A DNA stretch of 64,000 nucleotides from Sialis fuliginosa (lineage: Eukaryota > Arthropoda > Insecta > Megaloptera > Sialidae), in the NCBI GenBank assembly GCA_961205875.1, contig OY540810.1, forward strand, positions 8,618,001 to 8,682,000, in the 5' to 3' direction. The position numbers were made by a program, and so were the translations under genes. The notes under the pieces are model-generated. The model saw only the letters and a program-made list of their open reading frames with translations. It had not been told where the DNA came from and ran no database searches. Positions 1 to 11,378 of the stretch are shown here, in pieces. The first letter of the stretch is position 1. Every line of letters begins with the position of its first letter.

Positions 1-532
1 TTCTCATAAATATAAAATATAAATAAAGTCTCTTTATGAAGTAGAAAGTTACTTTTTCTGCATCAAGGGTTTGTTCTATGAAACATGATCCATATAGGAA
101 CAAAGCAAATTTAATATTTAAGACTCAAATCCACAACAATGTCGTCGTAATTGTTTTACAACACAAAAAACGTAAACTGAAACGACGGAAAATAAGGTCT
201 AGGTGTTGTATTGTTATAGATTTGGCACTAATTTGGAACTACTTTATTAAAAACCATACAAGATAAAAACAACTTGTTTTATCTAATTTTAAACATATTC
301 GATCTCGTCTCGTACGAATCTTCGCTCGTCTAGATCTCGATTAACCATTTTCCAGGCTGTTGTCCACATTATCGTATTTCCCTACTTGACGTGTTGACTC
401 TCATGTCGGAGTCATCTTCAGAAGTGTTTCTGAAACAAACGGATAACAGCCCGGAAACTTAGCTCATATGGACAACGGCCATGAAAGCCTACTGTAATCG
501 TTTTTACATGTGACTAATACAAAACCTAAGAA
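1..532. other. AT-rich non-coding sequence
   Basis: No gene is visible. The short open frame at 78-266 is lysine/arginine-rich and has no recognisable domain. At about 300-345 there is a patch of alternating CTCGTCTCG-type motifs, which recur at about 8035-8165, 14045-14130 and 15540-15715, so it is probably a fragment of an interspersed repeat. Confidence 0.5.
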
Positions 533-740
533 GGTTAGGTGATACAGATTTCTGTTATGATACTCAATAAAAAAATTCGCGAGTACAAATGTCACACACC
601 CATTATTTTCCCCAAATAAATTTTCGGGGTACTTCCTTCCTCAGGATGCAAGCTACCAAATAACATCAAGATCGGATAGCGGTTTGGCCGTGAAAAAGTA
701 ACAGACAGACACACTTTCACATTTATAATATTAGTATGGA
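533..740 (+). repeat. SINE-like interspersed repeat, family A, copy 1
   Basis: The segment runs from 'taggtgatacagatttctgt' to the 'acagacagacacac...ttagtatgga' end. The same ordered blocks (bacon-strip order: tttctgttatga, ccttcctcaggatg, atcaagatcgg, tagccgtgaaa) recur at 973-1305, 25468-25775, 29040-29220 and 39650-39845, and inverted at 32885-33600. Repeats of this type are abundant in lepidopteran genomes and are thought to be SINEs or 3' ends of non-LTR retrotransposons. No coding capacity. Confidence 0.7.
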
Positions 741-972
741 TATAATTTATATTCTATCATACAATCAAAACCTACATTGAATCATGTTCAAATATTAATT
801 ATTTGGAATCCATGATTAATAAATAAAGATGGTATCGTCTAAATCTCATCTCATACTCTCGTTTTTTTACAACCGGTTGTAACATCCTCTGATTTAAATC
901 TGTAGTCGTTTATATTATCGAGGTTCTTATTTTTAATTCTGACAAAACCTTTTCTTTATATCGAACAAGTTG

Positions 973-1305
973 TTACCCGCGACTTCATCCGCGTGAAATT
1001 GAGATTAGGTGTAATGTAGACTGTAGATAATACAAATTTCTGTTATGATAGTCGGTGAAATAAATGTTTAGTTTCGCATTTGCACGTTAGATGGCACTAC
1101 GCCAAAAAAGTATAACCTGTCACGCGTACAAAAGTACACACTTTTTATCTAATCGGGATACAAAGTAGTCTATTTTCTTCCTCATGATGGAAGCTATCTC
1201 CCTGCAAAATTTCATCAAGGTCGGTTTAGAAATTTTGTGGTTTAGCCGTGAAAATATAACAAACAGAAAGACAGAGAGATAGATAGACGAGTTACTTTCG
1301 CATTT
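973..1305 (+). repeat. SINE-like repeat, family A, copy 2, cut by gap
   Basis: Longest left part of family A in the window, beginning with 'gttacccgcgacttcatcc'. It includes the block 'tgcacgttagatggcactac' and ends in the run of Ns at 1306, so its 3' end is unknown. Confidence 0.7.
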
Positions 1306-1505
1306 NNNNNNNNNNNNNNNNNNNNNNNNNNNNNNNNNNNNNNNNNNNNNNNNNNNNNNNNNNNNNNNNNNNNNNNNNNNNNNNNNNNNNNNNNNNNNNN
1401 NNNNNNNNNNNNNNNNNNNNNNNNNNNNNNNNNNNNNNNNNNNNNNNNNNNNNNNNNNNNNNNNNNNNNNNNNNNNNNNNNNNNNNNNNNNNNNNNNNNN
1501 NNNNN
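1306..1505. other. Assembly gap (200 N)
   Basis: Exactly 200 unspecified bases, which suggests a scaffold gap of nominal rather than measured size. It separates a SINE-like repeat from the CpG-rich patch. An open frame called across it on the minus strand is an artefact. Confidence 0.99.
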
Positions 1506-1599
1506 TCTTAGGCAGTGCAATTTCAAAATTAACTGCATACTGCTGCTAACACCAGCAGAACTCAAGACAAACACACACAGATAATTAGCCTAACCATTG

Positions 1600-1990
1600 A
1601 AATCTCACGCGGCGGCGAGCGCACTTCTCAACAACAACAAACAGCAGCGGCAATTCAATTTCGGACCACCTGTTTACGGGGGGCAGCAGCGTCGCCTGCG
1701 CCGCCGTCACCACCGTCCGGTCGCTATGGCGACGCCACGCGCGCCCACTACACACCGTCAGCGTGCGTGCGAGAGAGACGGACTTACTGACGTGACGTCA
1801 CCACTCCACCTCAACGTTGCTAATGGTTACCTGTGCCGTACGACCGTCTCGCTCGCACCCGTTGTGTGCTACCCTACCCACCAACCTACCTGTTTAAACG
1901 TCTATCTGAATTACTTATACCCTGGCCGCGTGCGCGCACTTGTATGTGAATGTGTATGTGTGTGTGTAAGTGTGACTCGTCGCTTCTAAA
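1600..1990. promoter_or_regulatory. CpG-rich promoter / first-exon-like island
   Basis: About 390 bases are much richer in G+C and CpG than anything around them (for example gcggcggcgagcgc, cgtcgcctgcgccgccg), in an otherwise strongly AT-rich window. The patch contains a perfect CRE palindrome TGACGTCA at 1793-1800 and ends in a TG-rich run with a possible GTAAGT donor at 1967-1972. The plus frame is open for 130 codons (1597-1989), but it starts at TTG and is low in complexity (Gln/Arg/His-rich), so I do not call it a CDS. The best reading is an insect CpG-rich promoter and 5' untranslated exon. Direction of transcription cannot be decided, and the adjoining gap hides the left side. Confidence 0.45.
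1793..1800. promoter_or_regulatory. Perfect CRE palindrome TGACGTCA
   Basis: An 8-base palindromic CREB/ATF consensus inside the CpG-rich island, with an overlapping half-site TGACG just upstream at 1788. Sites of this type often lie in promoters. Other TGACGTCA copies occur in AT-rich DNA here (about 19537, 31337 and 55053), so alone it is weak evidence. Confidence 0.5.
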
Positions 1991-2700
1991 AATGTTTCAC
2001 GTGGTATTTTTATGATTATTAAGTTTGTATTAAAGTATAGCTGTTAAATACAGGAAGTAAGACTTGTTTTTATTACTTTAATATAGGTATTTTTAGGGTT
2101 TTTTTTCTCATTTATGTATATCTAAATAATAAAATAAATTTGAGTTGTTCAGAAGCCAAACCGATTTATAGATATATATTTTTTATAAAAATTAGCTGGA
2201 TTTCCGGCGTTGTTCTAGTGGATGTCGGAATGTCACCTAACCTAACTTAAACATTTTTTTATATAAAATTGATTGTGTTTTATTAACGATTATATATTAA
2301 TCCTGACTTACATTGTCAAATGCAAGTCGAGACTCGCGTATAAGTGTCACATACCATATAATTTTTCAATTAATTCGAATATGTTTAATATTATTTAATA
2401 GTTCATCTATTAGAAAACAGACTTCAAATGTACTATATACAAATATTTTTATAACAATTTTGAATTATTTAAAAAAATATAAATGCAAATGCGGCGAGTG
2501 CTGATATTTTTTTGTGATATCGGCATGATTGTATATTCTATAGTTTTTTTTTCAGATTTTTCTCACTATTAATTTCGGAGATTTTTTAAAACAAGTTAAA
2601 CGAAGAAATAATTAAACAAAACGTTTAAATATTTAAAATCCTCGAATTGCCATAATTTATTTGATACCCTACTAGCCAGAATTCAATAAATAGTAACGTA
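1991..2700. other. AT-rich non-coding sequence
   Basis: Low-complexity A/T DNA with T-runs and no coding frame of note. No repeat boundaries or structured elements recognised. Confidence 0.5.
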
Positions 2701-2749
2701 TTTGCCCCGCTCAAAAAGCACCAAAAACTTAAAATTTTTGTTTTATAAC

Positions 2750-3415
2750 TCATTGTCAGATCTATTATTGGTCAACCATATTATATCATTACTAGCGTAG
2801 ACTACGGAATTATTGTTTAGGATTTTTTTAAAAATATAGTTGATTTAAGTACAAACACGATTAGTTATTATTGTAATAATAACCAAACAACACTTAAATT
2901 ACCTAACACAAACGAATCAGAACAAAAAGTAAAAATAATTTTTGTTCTGTTTAAATTTAAAAGTTAATTATTGAAAACAAAATAGGCCCGAATACTGCGC
3001 CGGCCGACCGCATCGCTCCCTCCTTGAGCACGCCGCGACACGAGTCTCCGCGCGAATAATATGTTCCCGTATGTATATTTCAAGTTATTTTCTAAACCAA
3101 AAGACCAAATTGGATGCTGTAAAGGGCAAATCATATCTACATTAGTACTTATGACGATGAAATCATTTATTTCGATAAGGATTAATGTTTTGCAGGTCAC
3201 AAGTCTACGTAAATAGAACCCAAATATTTTTAATTTTCGTTATAACATAAAAGCAATCATTAAATATAAAAGTTAGACATATGGTGTCGCGGACTTTATT
3301 TTAGATCTTTTTATTACTCTACACAATTATTTACTACATTATTTTGTTCAATATTGAACGGTTTAGGCAGCGTACTGCAAAAGAGCGCGCCGGCGGCAAA
3401 CTTTTTCCCGACTTC
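2750..3415 (+). repeat. Interspersed repeat, inverted relative to 19730-19920
   Basis: Two blocks match the reverse complement of 19730-19920: 'ggaattattgtttaggattt' near 2810, and the block around 'acggtttaggcagcgta' near 3360 that continues through 'gcaaaagagcgcgccggcgg'. The middle carries a short GC-rich patch (about 2995-3055) absent from the other copy. Older dispersed repeat of unknown class. Confidence 0.5.
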
Positions 3416-3581
3416 ATTTGTTATTATCGTCACTGCTTAATTGTTACGTTACCTAACGTAACAAAATATAGCCTATAACCTGGCCAGAGAACGTACCTAT
3501 GAATTTTAAAAAAAAACACGTAAATTGGATACGTGTTTCTCGAGTGATAAACGCAAAAACGGACAGAGAGACGTTCAGCTT

Positions 3582-3824
3582 TATATACACTCGACGTCAA
3601 AAAAATCGCACCTTTTAAAAAATCTACTTCAAACAACTTTAAACCTTATTTTGAATCAATGATGAGGGTAATGTTAAGTATCATTTGAAAGGTAACGAAA
3701 AGGAGTTAATTGTTTTTGGGTACTCATTTTCGTTACCTTTCAAATGATACCTAACATTAAGGTTTAAAGTTGTTTGAAGTAGATTTTTTAAAAGGTGCGA
3801 TTTTTTTGACGCCGAGTGTATATA
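3582..3824. mobile_element. Palindromic MITE, TA-flanked (Tc1/mariner-like)
   Basis: Almost the whole 243 bases fold on themselves. The left end TATACACTCGACGTCAAAAA is mirrored by the right end at 3805-3824, and the arms continue for about 100 bases, through the block tatcatttgaaaggtaacga and its complement, to a loop near 3700-3725. Termini lie on TA dinucleotides, as expected for Tc1/mariner-type insertion. The left arm carries a short extra segment (attttgaatcaatgatgagg) missing from the right. No coding capacity; non-autonomous. Confidence 0.85.
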
Positions 3825-5012
3825 GATTTAGTAAATTTATTTATCAAAATAAAATATAAATTCCGGTAAAAAAACAGTTTGATAACCGCAGTTGTAACTT
3901 ATTGTTCAGATATACACATCAGGTGTACCTATATACGTGTACATATGTTCAAACTGAAGATTATTACATACATGTATGCATGTATCATACATGTACATAC
4001 TTCACACAGACAAAACTGTCTGCAATGTTACACACATACTGACATATTACAGGAGTATAAAATAAAATGAAACATCAATTCAATACCATCAAAAGCACTG
4101 CTGGTAAATCCCCCTCTATTCACCAAACAAATATTATACAAATTAAAAACAATTATTAAAATTCATTGTTCCTACAAGCTTTTGTAGTTTACATGCAGTT
4201 TATTTAATATAGTTTTAAAAATAACATATTATGTTCAAACTATTATATTCCACAGCATGATTATTTAATTTATTTTTATAGAAAATACGAAACAATACTA
4301 GATTTAGGTATGTCTCCTCTCGTTTGGGTCTCAAAAGGATTCTGCACAAAACGTTAATTAATTTGCAGTCAAATAAGCTAAAATTAAAGTAAGATGTAAT
4401 TCGTTACTTGCTGATCAAAAGTGCTTATAAGCACAAGATCCGAAAATGGCCAGTATTTTAGTTATTCAGAGTCAAAGGTTATGAATTCAAAAGAGTACAG
4501 TCTAATAGCATGGCTTGGCCATAAAATGCACACCCCTTAGACTTTTGAAACTATTGTTTTTCTTGTAAAAAATTTATGTTAATAGTAATAAATGACATAA
4601 CCTCACTTTCAAGTAGTATATTTTCTTAAAACAATTTGTCACAAAAGAATAAATAAATACAGAACCTGAAAAACATATTCCACAAATAATACATTAATAA
4701 CATATCTTTATAATCCTTAAACTTTTTTCAACCCCTAAATAGGGGTAATTTCTTGAAATTTTCAAAAAAAAACGATACTCACTTTGGTTTTCAATTACTT
4801 TTATATTTTTTCTCCAGGTCGCTAGCGAGATCCAAAAATTAGGCTAACTTTGCGGTTACTCTTTACATTGAAATCATAGAAAATCTCGGTTTCATTTTAG
4901 TTTTTTGACAACAGCAATAAAATCGATTTAAAAAAATACATATATTATTTATATCAACGTGGACATTCCCTTTGTTTTCGTATTAATAAAAACAAAAAAA
5001 AAACTGATAATT
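3825..5012. other. AT-rich non-coding sequence
   Basis: No gene seen. Contains a nested ATGTATGCATGTA palindromic patch near 3970, an 18-base segment 'atggcttggccataaaat' (about 4509) that recurs at about 16365, and a small hairpin 'acccctaaataggggt' near 4733. Confidence 0.45.
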
Positions 5013-5677
5013 GCTTCCTCGCAATATCGAAGATACGAGAAGCTTTGTGATCGTTTTAGATTGAGACAAAAAAAATGTTCTCCGATTTCAAAATTTTAAA
5101 TTGATCTTTCCGTTTCACGTCAAGACAAACACTTTTCGTTCCGTGTCTGTCCGTCTGTCCCCTGAATGCTTGTCACACGCATAACTCATCAACTACTGAA
5201 CCAATATTATTGAAACTTGGTCGGATGGTTAGGTGTGACATCGCAAAATATTTATTTTTTCAAGATATCTCAAGAACGACACATGTTACGCTAAAATTTT
5301 ATAGAATATTTTTTGTAGAGCATTAAATTTTCTATAATATGGGTCTACAACGTTTGCTGTAAAATATTCCCTTACAAAGATTTATCTCAATTTATTTAAA
5401 AAAAACTGTGTTTTGTTTTTTTAAATTGATATTTACTTTGATATATTAACTGTCATTTTGACGTTTGCATAAATTTAGATTTAGATTAAAATTGTCAAAA
5501 AATTAAAAATATACGAAAAAATAATCAGGTGCGTCTTATGAAAAATTTTGAACTAATATTTTTTGTAAAACTGTATAAAAATTAAATGGTTAACCAATTA
5601 TAAGCGATTTATCTGAGCATCGGTTTTTATTTAGCACGAGGAAGCACTTGTCCATTTACTTGGCAGATGTTTTTTTA
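5013..5677 (+). repeat. Interspersed repeat family E, copy 1
   Basis: Matches 34849-35650 in opposite orientation across its length. Shared blocks include gcttcctcgcaatatcgaag at one end, cgtcaagacaaacacttttc, a CCGTCTGTCC run, ccaatattattgaaacttgg, ccatttacttggcagatg at the other end, and many between. A short inverted repeat, GCTTCCTCG at 5013 and CGAGGAAGC at 5637, lies at or near the ends. No open frame. This copy has lost about 130 bases relative to the other. Confidence 0.8.
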
Positions 5678-6355
5678 AGGGGAAATATCGATATCCCTTT
5701 GTAAAATCCAGTAACGTAATCATTAATTACTCCCTCTCTATATTACCATATATCAGTTTGTATTTAAAATCCCAGATATGATGTATTGTTGATGTATGTA
5801 TAAGCTTTATACTATTATTTATTTATATTTGATCAAATCCTATTACTCTCTCCTACAATTATAATGTTTATTGTCAACAATCACTACATTAATGTACTTA
5901 CGCTTGAATAGACTCCAATCAACACGAGTTCCAAGACCTACGCGCTAATAGACAACAATAAAACTGTGTATGTGTAGACGTGTAGATATGTATACATTCA
6001 AGCCACGTATAGATAGGTACTCGACTAATGCAATGTAAGTACCTATAAATATGATAAACTAGTAATTGGGAAAAAGTATATGGAGTTCTTTAGTAGCTTG
6101 TTATCGTATGGAAATACTTTAAACGTATAAAGTTTGTACTTTTTACAAATAACAGATTTATTTAAATCTTTTAGATACTTGTGTAAAGTTGTGTATAGTA
6201 TCACTTCAGTTGCATCCTTAACAATATTTATTTGTGATACATAAATAACGATGTATGATACGAGTTACGACAAACATCGTAATAATAATTCCGAGATTTT
6301 AAAAATGAACAACTACCTACATACATATTACCATAAAAATCTTGTCAATTCGTAA
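5678..6355. other. AT-rich non-coding sequence
   Basis: No gene, RNA or repeat boundary recognised. Confidence 0.45.
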
Positions 6356-6360
6356 ATTAA

Positions 6361-6801
6361 GGTATTTCTCGGAAAAATTAAAAGATTCAAGAGTAAGCTC
6401 AAATTTTGTAAAAAAATAAAAAAAGGTTATTAGAAGCTCCATTCAAAATCTTAAAATGATTGACCATCTGTGAGCGAAGATATCGTCAAAATAAAATCAA
6501 AAATTTAACATTGCAAGTATAGGGATTACGATATTTTAAGCGGATTTTCAATGAAAAAGTAAATAATTTTATGCGAAGGAAGTTCAAGAAATTTATGAAA
6601 TTTTGAGAAAAACTAAATTAATATAATTGGAGTTAATATAAAAAATCTCAAGTATTTTCACCACCCCGTTTTTAAGTATGTATTGGCTGTCATCGGAAAT
6701 ACAAAAGTCGCGCATGCGCAATAGAAAATATATACTCTACGTTGCCAAATTTTACATTAATTTTTACATATAGCGTACCTTGTTTCTCTCCGAGAAATAC
6801 C
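6361..6801. mobile_element. MITE with TTAA flanks
   Basis: Ends are GGTATTTCTCGG and its complement CCGAGAAATACC, each directly flanked by TTAA (6357-6360 and 6802-6805). Length 441 bases with no open frame. TTAA duplication is the hallmark of the piggyBac superfamily, but the terminal bases do not resemble the usual piggyBac CCY start, so the assignment is tentative. The interior has a GC-rich palindromic motif, gcgcatgcgc, at about 6710. Confidence 0.75.
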
Positions 6802-6806
6802 TTAAT

Positions 6807-7985
6807 AACAATTCCGAAAGATAGCGTGCTGAAACCGAATCTGTTGCCCAAATTGCTCCATCACATCTGATTTTTGAGATATTTCAACCTAAAATCATTA
6901 TTTTTATCGTATTTATTAAAATATTACTAAGCAGGTATTTTTTTTTCTAAAGTTTTTTTTCTATAATCTTTCTCCTTTTTAAATGAACTTTTAAATTTGG
7001 TTGTACGATTTTTTTTCACAAAAATACACTAGGTTGAAGATTTTGTCATATTTGTGTGCTGTATAGCTCATTGTGGCTACCTATGTTCTGATTTATAAAA
7101 ATATTATTTCTTCAAACTAATAAGTGAATCATTTTAAAGGGGAAATATAGATATTTGTTGTTGTGAACGAAAACTTTAGAAGAAAATATATTCATAAATA
7201 TATCAAGAATCATCATTTTCACTAAGTACTTTTAGGTTAGAATATTTCGTAAACCTAATTTAATTGAGCAAATTAAAATTAAGTACACCAAAAGACTTCG
7301 AGATTGTTTATTCAGTTTTAGGCAACAAAAAAAAATTGTTTTTCTTCTCCTGTCTTATATCATTGCATTTAAATAATCATAACAAAAATAAAATATTTAA
7401 TTATTTTTAAAAAAAAGTAGAAAACGTATTTAGAACAAAAGAAATTATTAAATAGAAAATTCGTTTTATTTTTATACGAATGTACAATTTTATTAAATAT
7501 AAATATGAACATAGCTATATGTATCTATACATACACACATCTCTTTATATATAAAGAAAATAAGATGCTTCGTATATAACTAATTGTTTCGTTATATAAA
7601 AGTCCTTTTGACATCAAATATTTGTAACTGTATATTTTTTATTATTCTCTCAAAAGATTGTTACGTAAAAGAAAATAAATTTTCTATATAAAAGACGTTT
7701 TCGTCAAAAATAATTTATAAAATATTTCTTATATATTTATATCTTAACTCATATTATAAAATTTAGCCATATAAGATTTTTTAACAATAGAAAAAATTCG
7801 CTATGAATAGAAGAAAGTACTCTGACAATGAGATGGCATACATTTTGGAAAACCCTCAATTCTGAAAAAAATACAAGTATAAAATAATTTCAATGTAACT
7901 ATCATTTTATTCAACGAATTTAAAAAAATCATTATTTATCTTCAATTTTTATATGATTTATATTTTGCATATAGTGAGAGCTCCT
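6807..7985. other. AT-rich non-coding sequence
   Basis: Extremely A/T-rich with runs of A and T. A loose duplication ('tatataaaag..cttttgac' and 'tatataaaagacgttttcg') lies at about 7595-7725. No gene seen. Confidence 0.45.
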
Positions 7986-7989
7986 TGGT

Positions 7990-8030
7990 CACTTGCTGCC
8001 CCGGGGCCCCAGAGTTACGGCCCTGGTGAA
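7990..8030. repeat. Fragment of GGGGCCCC / 'ggccgtaact' repeat
   Basis: The G+C-rich stretch 'ctgccccggggcccc' followed by 'gttacggccctgg' matches the right end of the fold-back element at 50235-50426. Termini reading CAGGGCCGTAACT are typical of non-autonomous hAT elements. This is a short remnant. Confidence 0.5.
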
Positions 8031-8034
8031 CATT

Positions 8035-8165
8035 TGTTCTGACCGAGACGAGATGGCTTCAATTAAAAAAAAACAAAACACGAAACTATCAGTTGTAAAA
8101 TTCGACACCGAGATAAGACCTAAGTAATAAAAACCGAGACGTGACAATACTTACCTAACTCTCGT
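8035..8165. repeat. GAGACGAGA-rich interspersed repeat fragment
   Basis: Contains gaccgagacgagatgg, aaactatcagttgt, ccgagacgtgaca and ctctcgtctcatct. The same motif order occurs at 14045-14130, with related motifs at 15540-15715, so this is a dispersed repeat of unidentified class. Confidence 0.5.
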
Positions 8166-8179
8166 CTCATCTTATGTTT

Positions 8180-8457
8180 ACTGTTTTGTGATTGACGGGC
8201 ATCTTTTTGTAATTCTCATGAACTCATGTTACTAATAAAACAAGTAACTCTTTATTTAATCAATTTAATTACCAAAGTCCACAAATATAGTTTGTTTTTT
8301 AAATTATAGCCTCTTATTTTGCTTATGCTTTTTCTCCAGTAATGGATAAAGTAAAACTAGTAATAAGCACGCAGTGATGGACACTTGCTAATGATTACAA
8401 AATGATAAGTACTAATTCAGTACATTTAATTTAAAAATATCCAAGACTGGTGCCAGT
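8180..8457 (-). mobile_element. Degenerate copy of TA-flanked TIR element, family D
   Basis: Reverse complement of parts of the element at 44813-45381. It retains the segment containing 'aatggataaagtaaaac', then jumps to the terminal block 'aagactggtgccagtac'. The left terminus is lost and the right one decayed. Internal deletions recall the short copy at 46758-46943. Confidence 0.65.
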
Positions 8458-8500
8458 ACATCATAATTTTTCAAAAGAAAGGTGAATATTTTTGACAATA

Positions 8501-9553
8501 CACTGCAAATGCTAGTTTGTTAAAAACACACCAAAATGTGTTACAAAACACACATGAGTGTGTTATTTCACACACATAAGTGTGTAGTCAAGATTAAGTG
8601 TGTTTATTGACACACTTATCCGTGTTAAAAGAGTAACACACTTTCTGGTGTGTAAAAAATAATTTGTAAATCATAATCAAAAATATTATTTACACACTTA
8701 AGTGTGTTGAAATGACACGTTTGGTGTGTTAGAATATAATATAGGTGAATATAGCCTATATACATTCGATCTTTCTCCCTCTATAGTCATGATACCATAT
8801 TCGCTCTCACTCTTTTGCCATATAGAGTATAGAACGTTTGACATTCACGTCACGTCATAATCTTTCGCCATTTTGATTGAATTGATATGTGTATATTAAA
8901 TTAATATAGAAAAGAAAGTTTATTGTCTGATAGATGAAATGTGTAAGTGCATTATATAATATGCATAATATTCACCACAAAAAAATATATCGGGTGTAGA
9001 ATTGATACGTCAAGGATTAATAAACGCAACTACAACTGACAGCATTCTGAAGATGATGCTACAGGGAAAATTAATTATTTTATAAAAAGAAGACCCGGAT
9101 AGAAATAATAAAATATGTTATGTGGAATTGTAGATGAAATTTCGGATAAAAGTGATGTCCAATGTCCATATTGTTTTGATAACATCAACTAAAAGTGATA
9201 ATAATATCGTGCCAGAGGATAAAATTGTTACAATGAATTTAGATATGCTTTATGTGGCTGATTAATCGAAGAAGAAACAAATTATTATGTAGTGTATATT
9301 ATTTAAAATCATTGTATGTATATTTGTTCAATAATAATTTCTTAATAAAATGTGGTTTACAGATTTATTACAGTAACACGCTTTGTAGTGTGTTAATTCA
9401 CTAACACACTACAAAGCGTGTTCAAAAAACGTGTTAAAACTACACACCTTAAAGTGTGTTTATAAAAGAATACACCAAAAAAGGGATTAAATATGACTAC
9501 AAGAAAATGACACACTTAGGTGTGTCAAAACAACACACTTTGCATTTGCAGTG
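8501..9553. mobile_element. DNA transposon with subterminal ACACAC/GTGTGT palindrome arrays
   Basis: Ends CACTGCAAATGC (8501) and GCATTTGCAGTG (ending 9553) are inverted repeats flanked by TA on both sides. The outer ~230 bases at each end are packed with short palindromes such as cacacttaagtgtgt and gacacacttaggtgtgtc. Clustered subterminal repeats are usual transposase-binding sites, for example in CACTA/CMC elements, and the CACTG start fits that group, although a 2-bp target duplication does not fit it well. The interior (8750-9350) is not repetitive. It includes a short open stretch near 9118-9180 with cysteines, possibly a decayed coding relic, but no transposase is recognisable. Confidence 0.8.
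9375..9422. repeat. Perfect 21-bp-arm hairpin
   Basis: AACACGCTTTGTAGTGTGTT plus A, a 6-base loop (attcac), then the exact complement. It sits at the inner edge of the right subterminal array of the element at 8501-9553. Perfect identity of both arms in a decayed region suggests recent gene conversion or palindrome-mediated copying. Confidence 0.85.
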
Positions 9554-9555
9554 TA

Positions 9556-11376
9556 GGCTGTGTATAATGATCTTTTAACTTAATCTTACCCCACCTCCCT
9601 TTTGTGTAAGGATTATACATATTCGTAAATATCATTAAAATGGATCACTTATGATAGATCAAATGCGCTAATAGAGATAAAACAATATTGTGAAACATAC
9701 TTCAAAGTTAATTAGTGAAAACATAAAATTAATTAACGATTGGCACGGAAGCGATCGCAAAAAGAACAAAAACAACTACAAGGAGACGGCTTCATTATAC
9801 TAGAGTTAGAGGATTATTTAGAAATCGAAGTGAACTCTGCAAAATCTAAACTTTTATTTACAACGTTATTGCAGCCAGGGCAGGAATTAGTTACTTTTAA
9901 TTTCAAATGAATTTTTATGAAACGAAGTTGTTACAAAAAATAAACACGATTAGTTAATCCTCCGTTTACTAACCGTGATTAAGTTTAAATCAATAATAAA
10001 AGTGGTGTTTATCTTTCTCTTTATAATGTAACATTTTTGAGCCTTAGAAGGCGCCATTTTTGAGTAAGATAATACAATAAAAATTGGGCCGAATTCTACT
10101 GATTCTAATCTAAATTTTGACACCACACATACCTAGGTATGAATATTAAATAGGTATGAAAATAAAAATAAATTAACTCTATGATGCACTTAACTACTTC
10201 TTCAAAAGTCGTTGATAGTAGCACCAAAAACCCTGTTACCAATTTGTTCAGTGATAGAGGAGTGGGGGAGTAAAATTAATTACTATTAAGAGCTCCTTAT
10301 AAGCACCATTTTTGAGTTGAAAATAAATAAAAATTGACTCTGTGATACCTCTCCTTATTTATTTAAAATTTGTCGTAATTAGTCCAAATAAATTTAAATG
10401 TAACTCATAACCAAATTAATGTACCCTTCTTAAAGTTTAAAAATATATTTTATAAGATTTTTATATTTCCTTTAAAATTGATCTGTCATAAATCATTAAA
10501 AAATTGATTTGTTATATTATGATGACATCTGAAGATTACTTTCCTTTCTATGAACTTAATTTAAAATAATAATAATAAAACATTTATAATTTATTAAAAT
10601 CTATTAATTAAGTTAATCTAAATGTTTAAATAGGTCTCATTATTCATGATTTTAGTTTGTTAATTTATACTAATTTATTTGGATGTATCATACACTGAAA
10701 AAAATTCTATTTAAAGTCGCCATTTGAACACCGTGTTTTATCAATACATTGCTCTAATGATCGAAAAACCTTAATACAAATAAGTATTATTTCTCATAAT
10801 CTAAAAAAATACTAAATAAAGAGTACATACTATAAAATTGTATAAACAATACACCAAGGACCATTAGAGTTAAAATCAAATAAAATAAACATTCACATTT
10901 ACATAAAGAAAATCGACCTGCTAGCATAGAAAAAGACTGGGAATTTGCTGACAACAAAATTAAACACGTTCCAACCGCTGTAAAAGATATATATTTCCCC
11001 TAGAGGGAATTTTTTTTGTGTTGGCGCAACTGAATGAGGAAAGTAAATATTTTTTAACGTTTAAAATGCAAGATAAGTTGAACTAATTAAGTGTTTCCTT
11101 TTTAATTTGTTTTTATTTTCATTGTATATGTATGACCAAATTATATTGTTTAAACAAGGCTACAGATAATTTACGATTTATCGATTTGTTGTATACTTTA
11201 CAGTAAAATATCTTAATTGTATCGTGTTTTTGGAAGTTCTTTTTGTTGCTTATTTTTTAACAAAAGGAATTTTAAGACATTATATTTTTTTTAAACTTTG
11301 TAATACTCTTAGAAATATCTGCCATGGGAACCACGGAACTTTCTTAACACTGTATGTGTTTCTAATTTTATTGAAA
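9556..11376. other. AT-rich non-coding sequence
   Basis: No gene seen. A block near 10035-10110 ('gcgccatttttgagtaaga..aataaaaattg') is repeated imperfectly near 10300-10350 ('gcaccatttttgagttga..aataaaaattgac'), so part of 10035-10350 looks like a diverged direct duplication. A block 'aacacgattagttaatcc' near 9945 resembles the interior of the MITE at 58580-58809. Confidence 0.45.
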
Positions 11377-11378
11377 TA

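Noticed and set aside
1242..1574. 110-codon minus-strand frame
   Set aside because: It spans the 200-N gap, so most of its residues are unknown.
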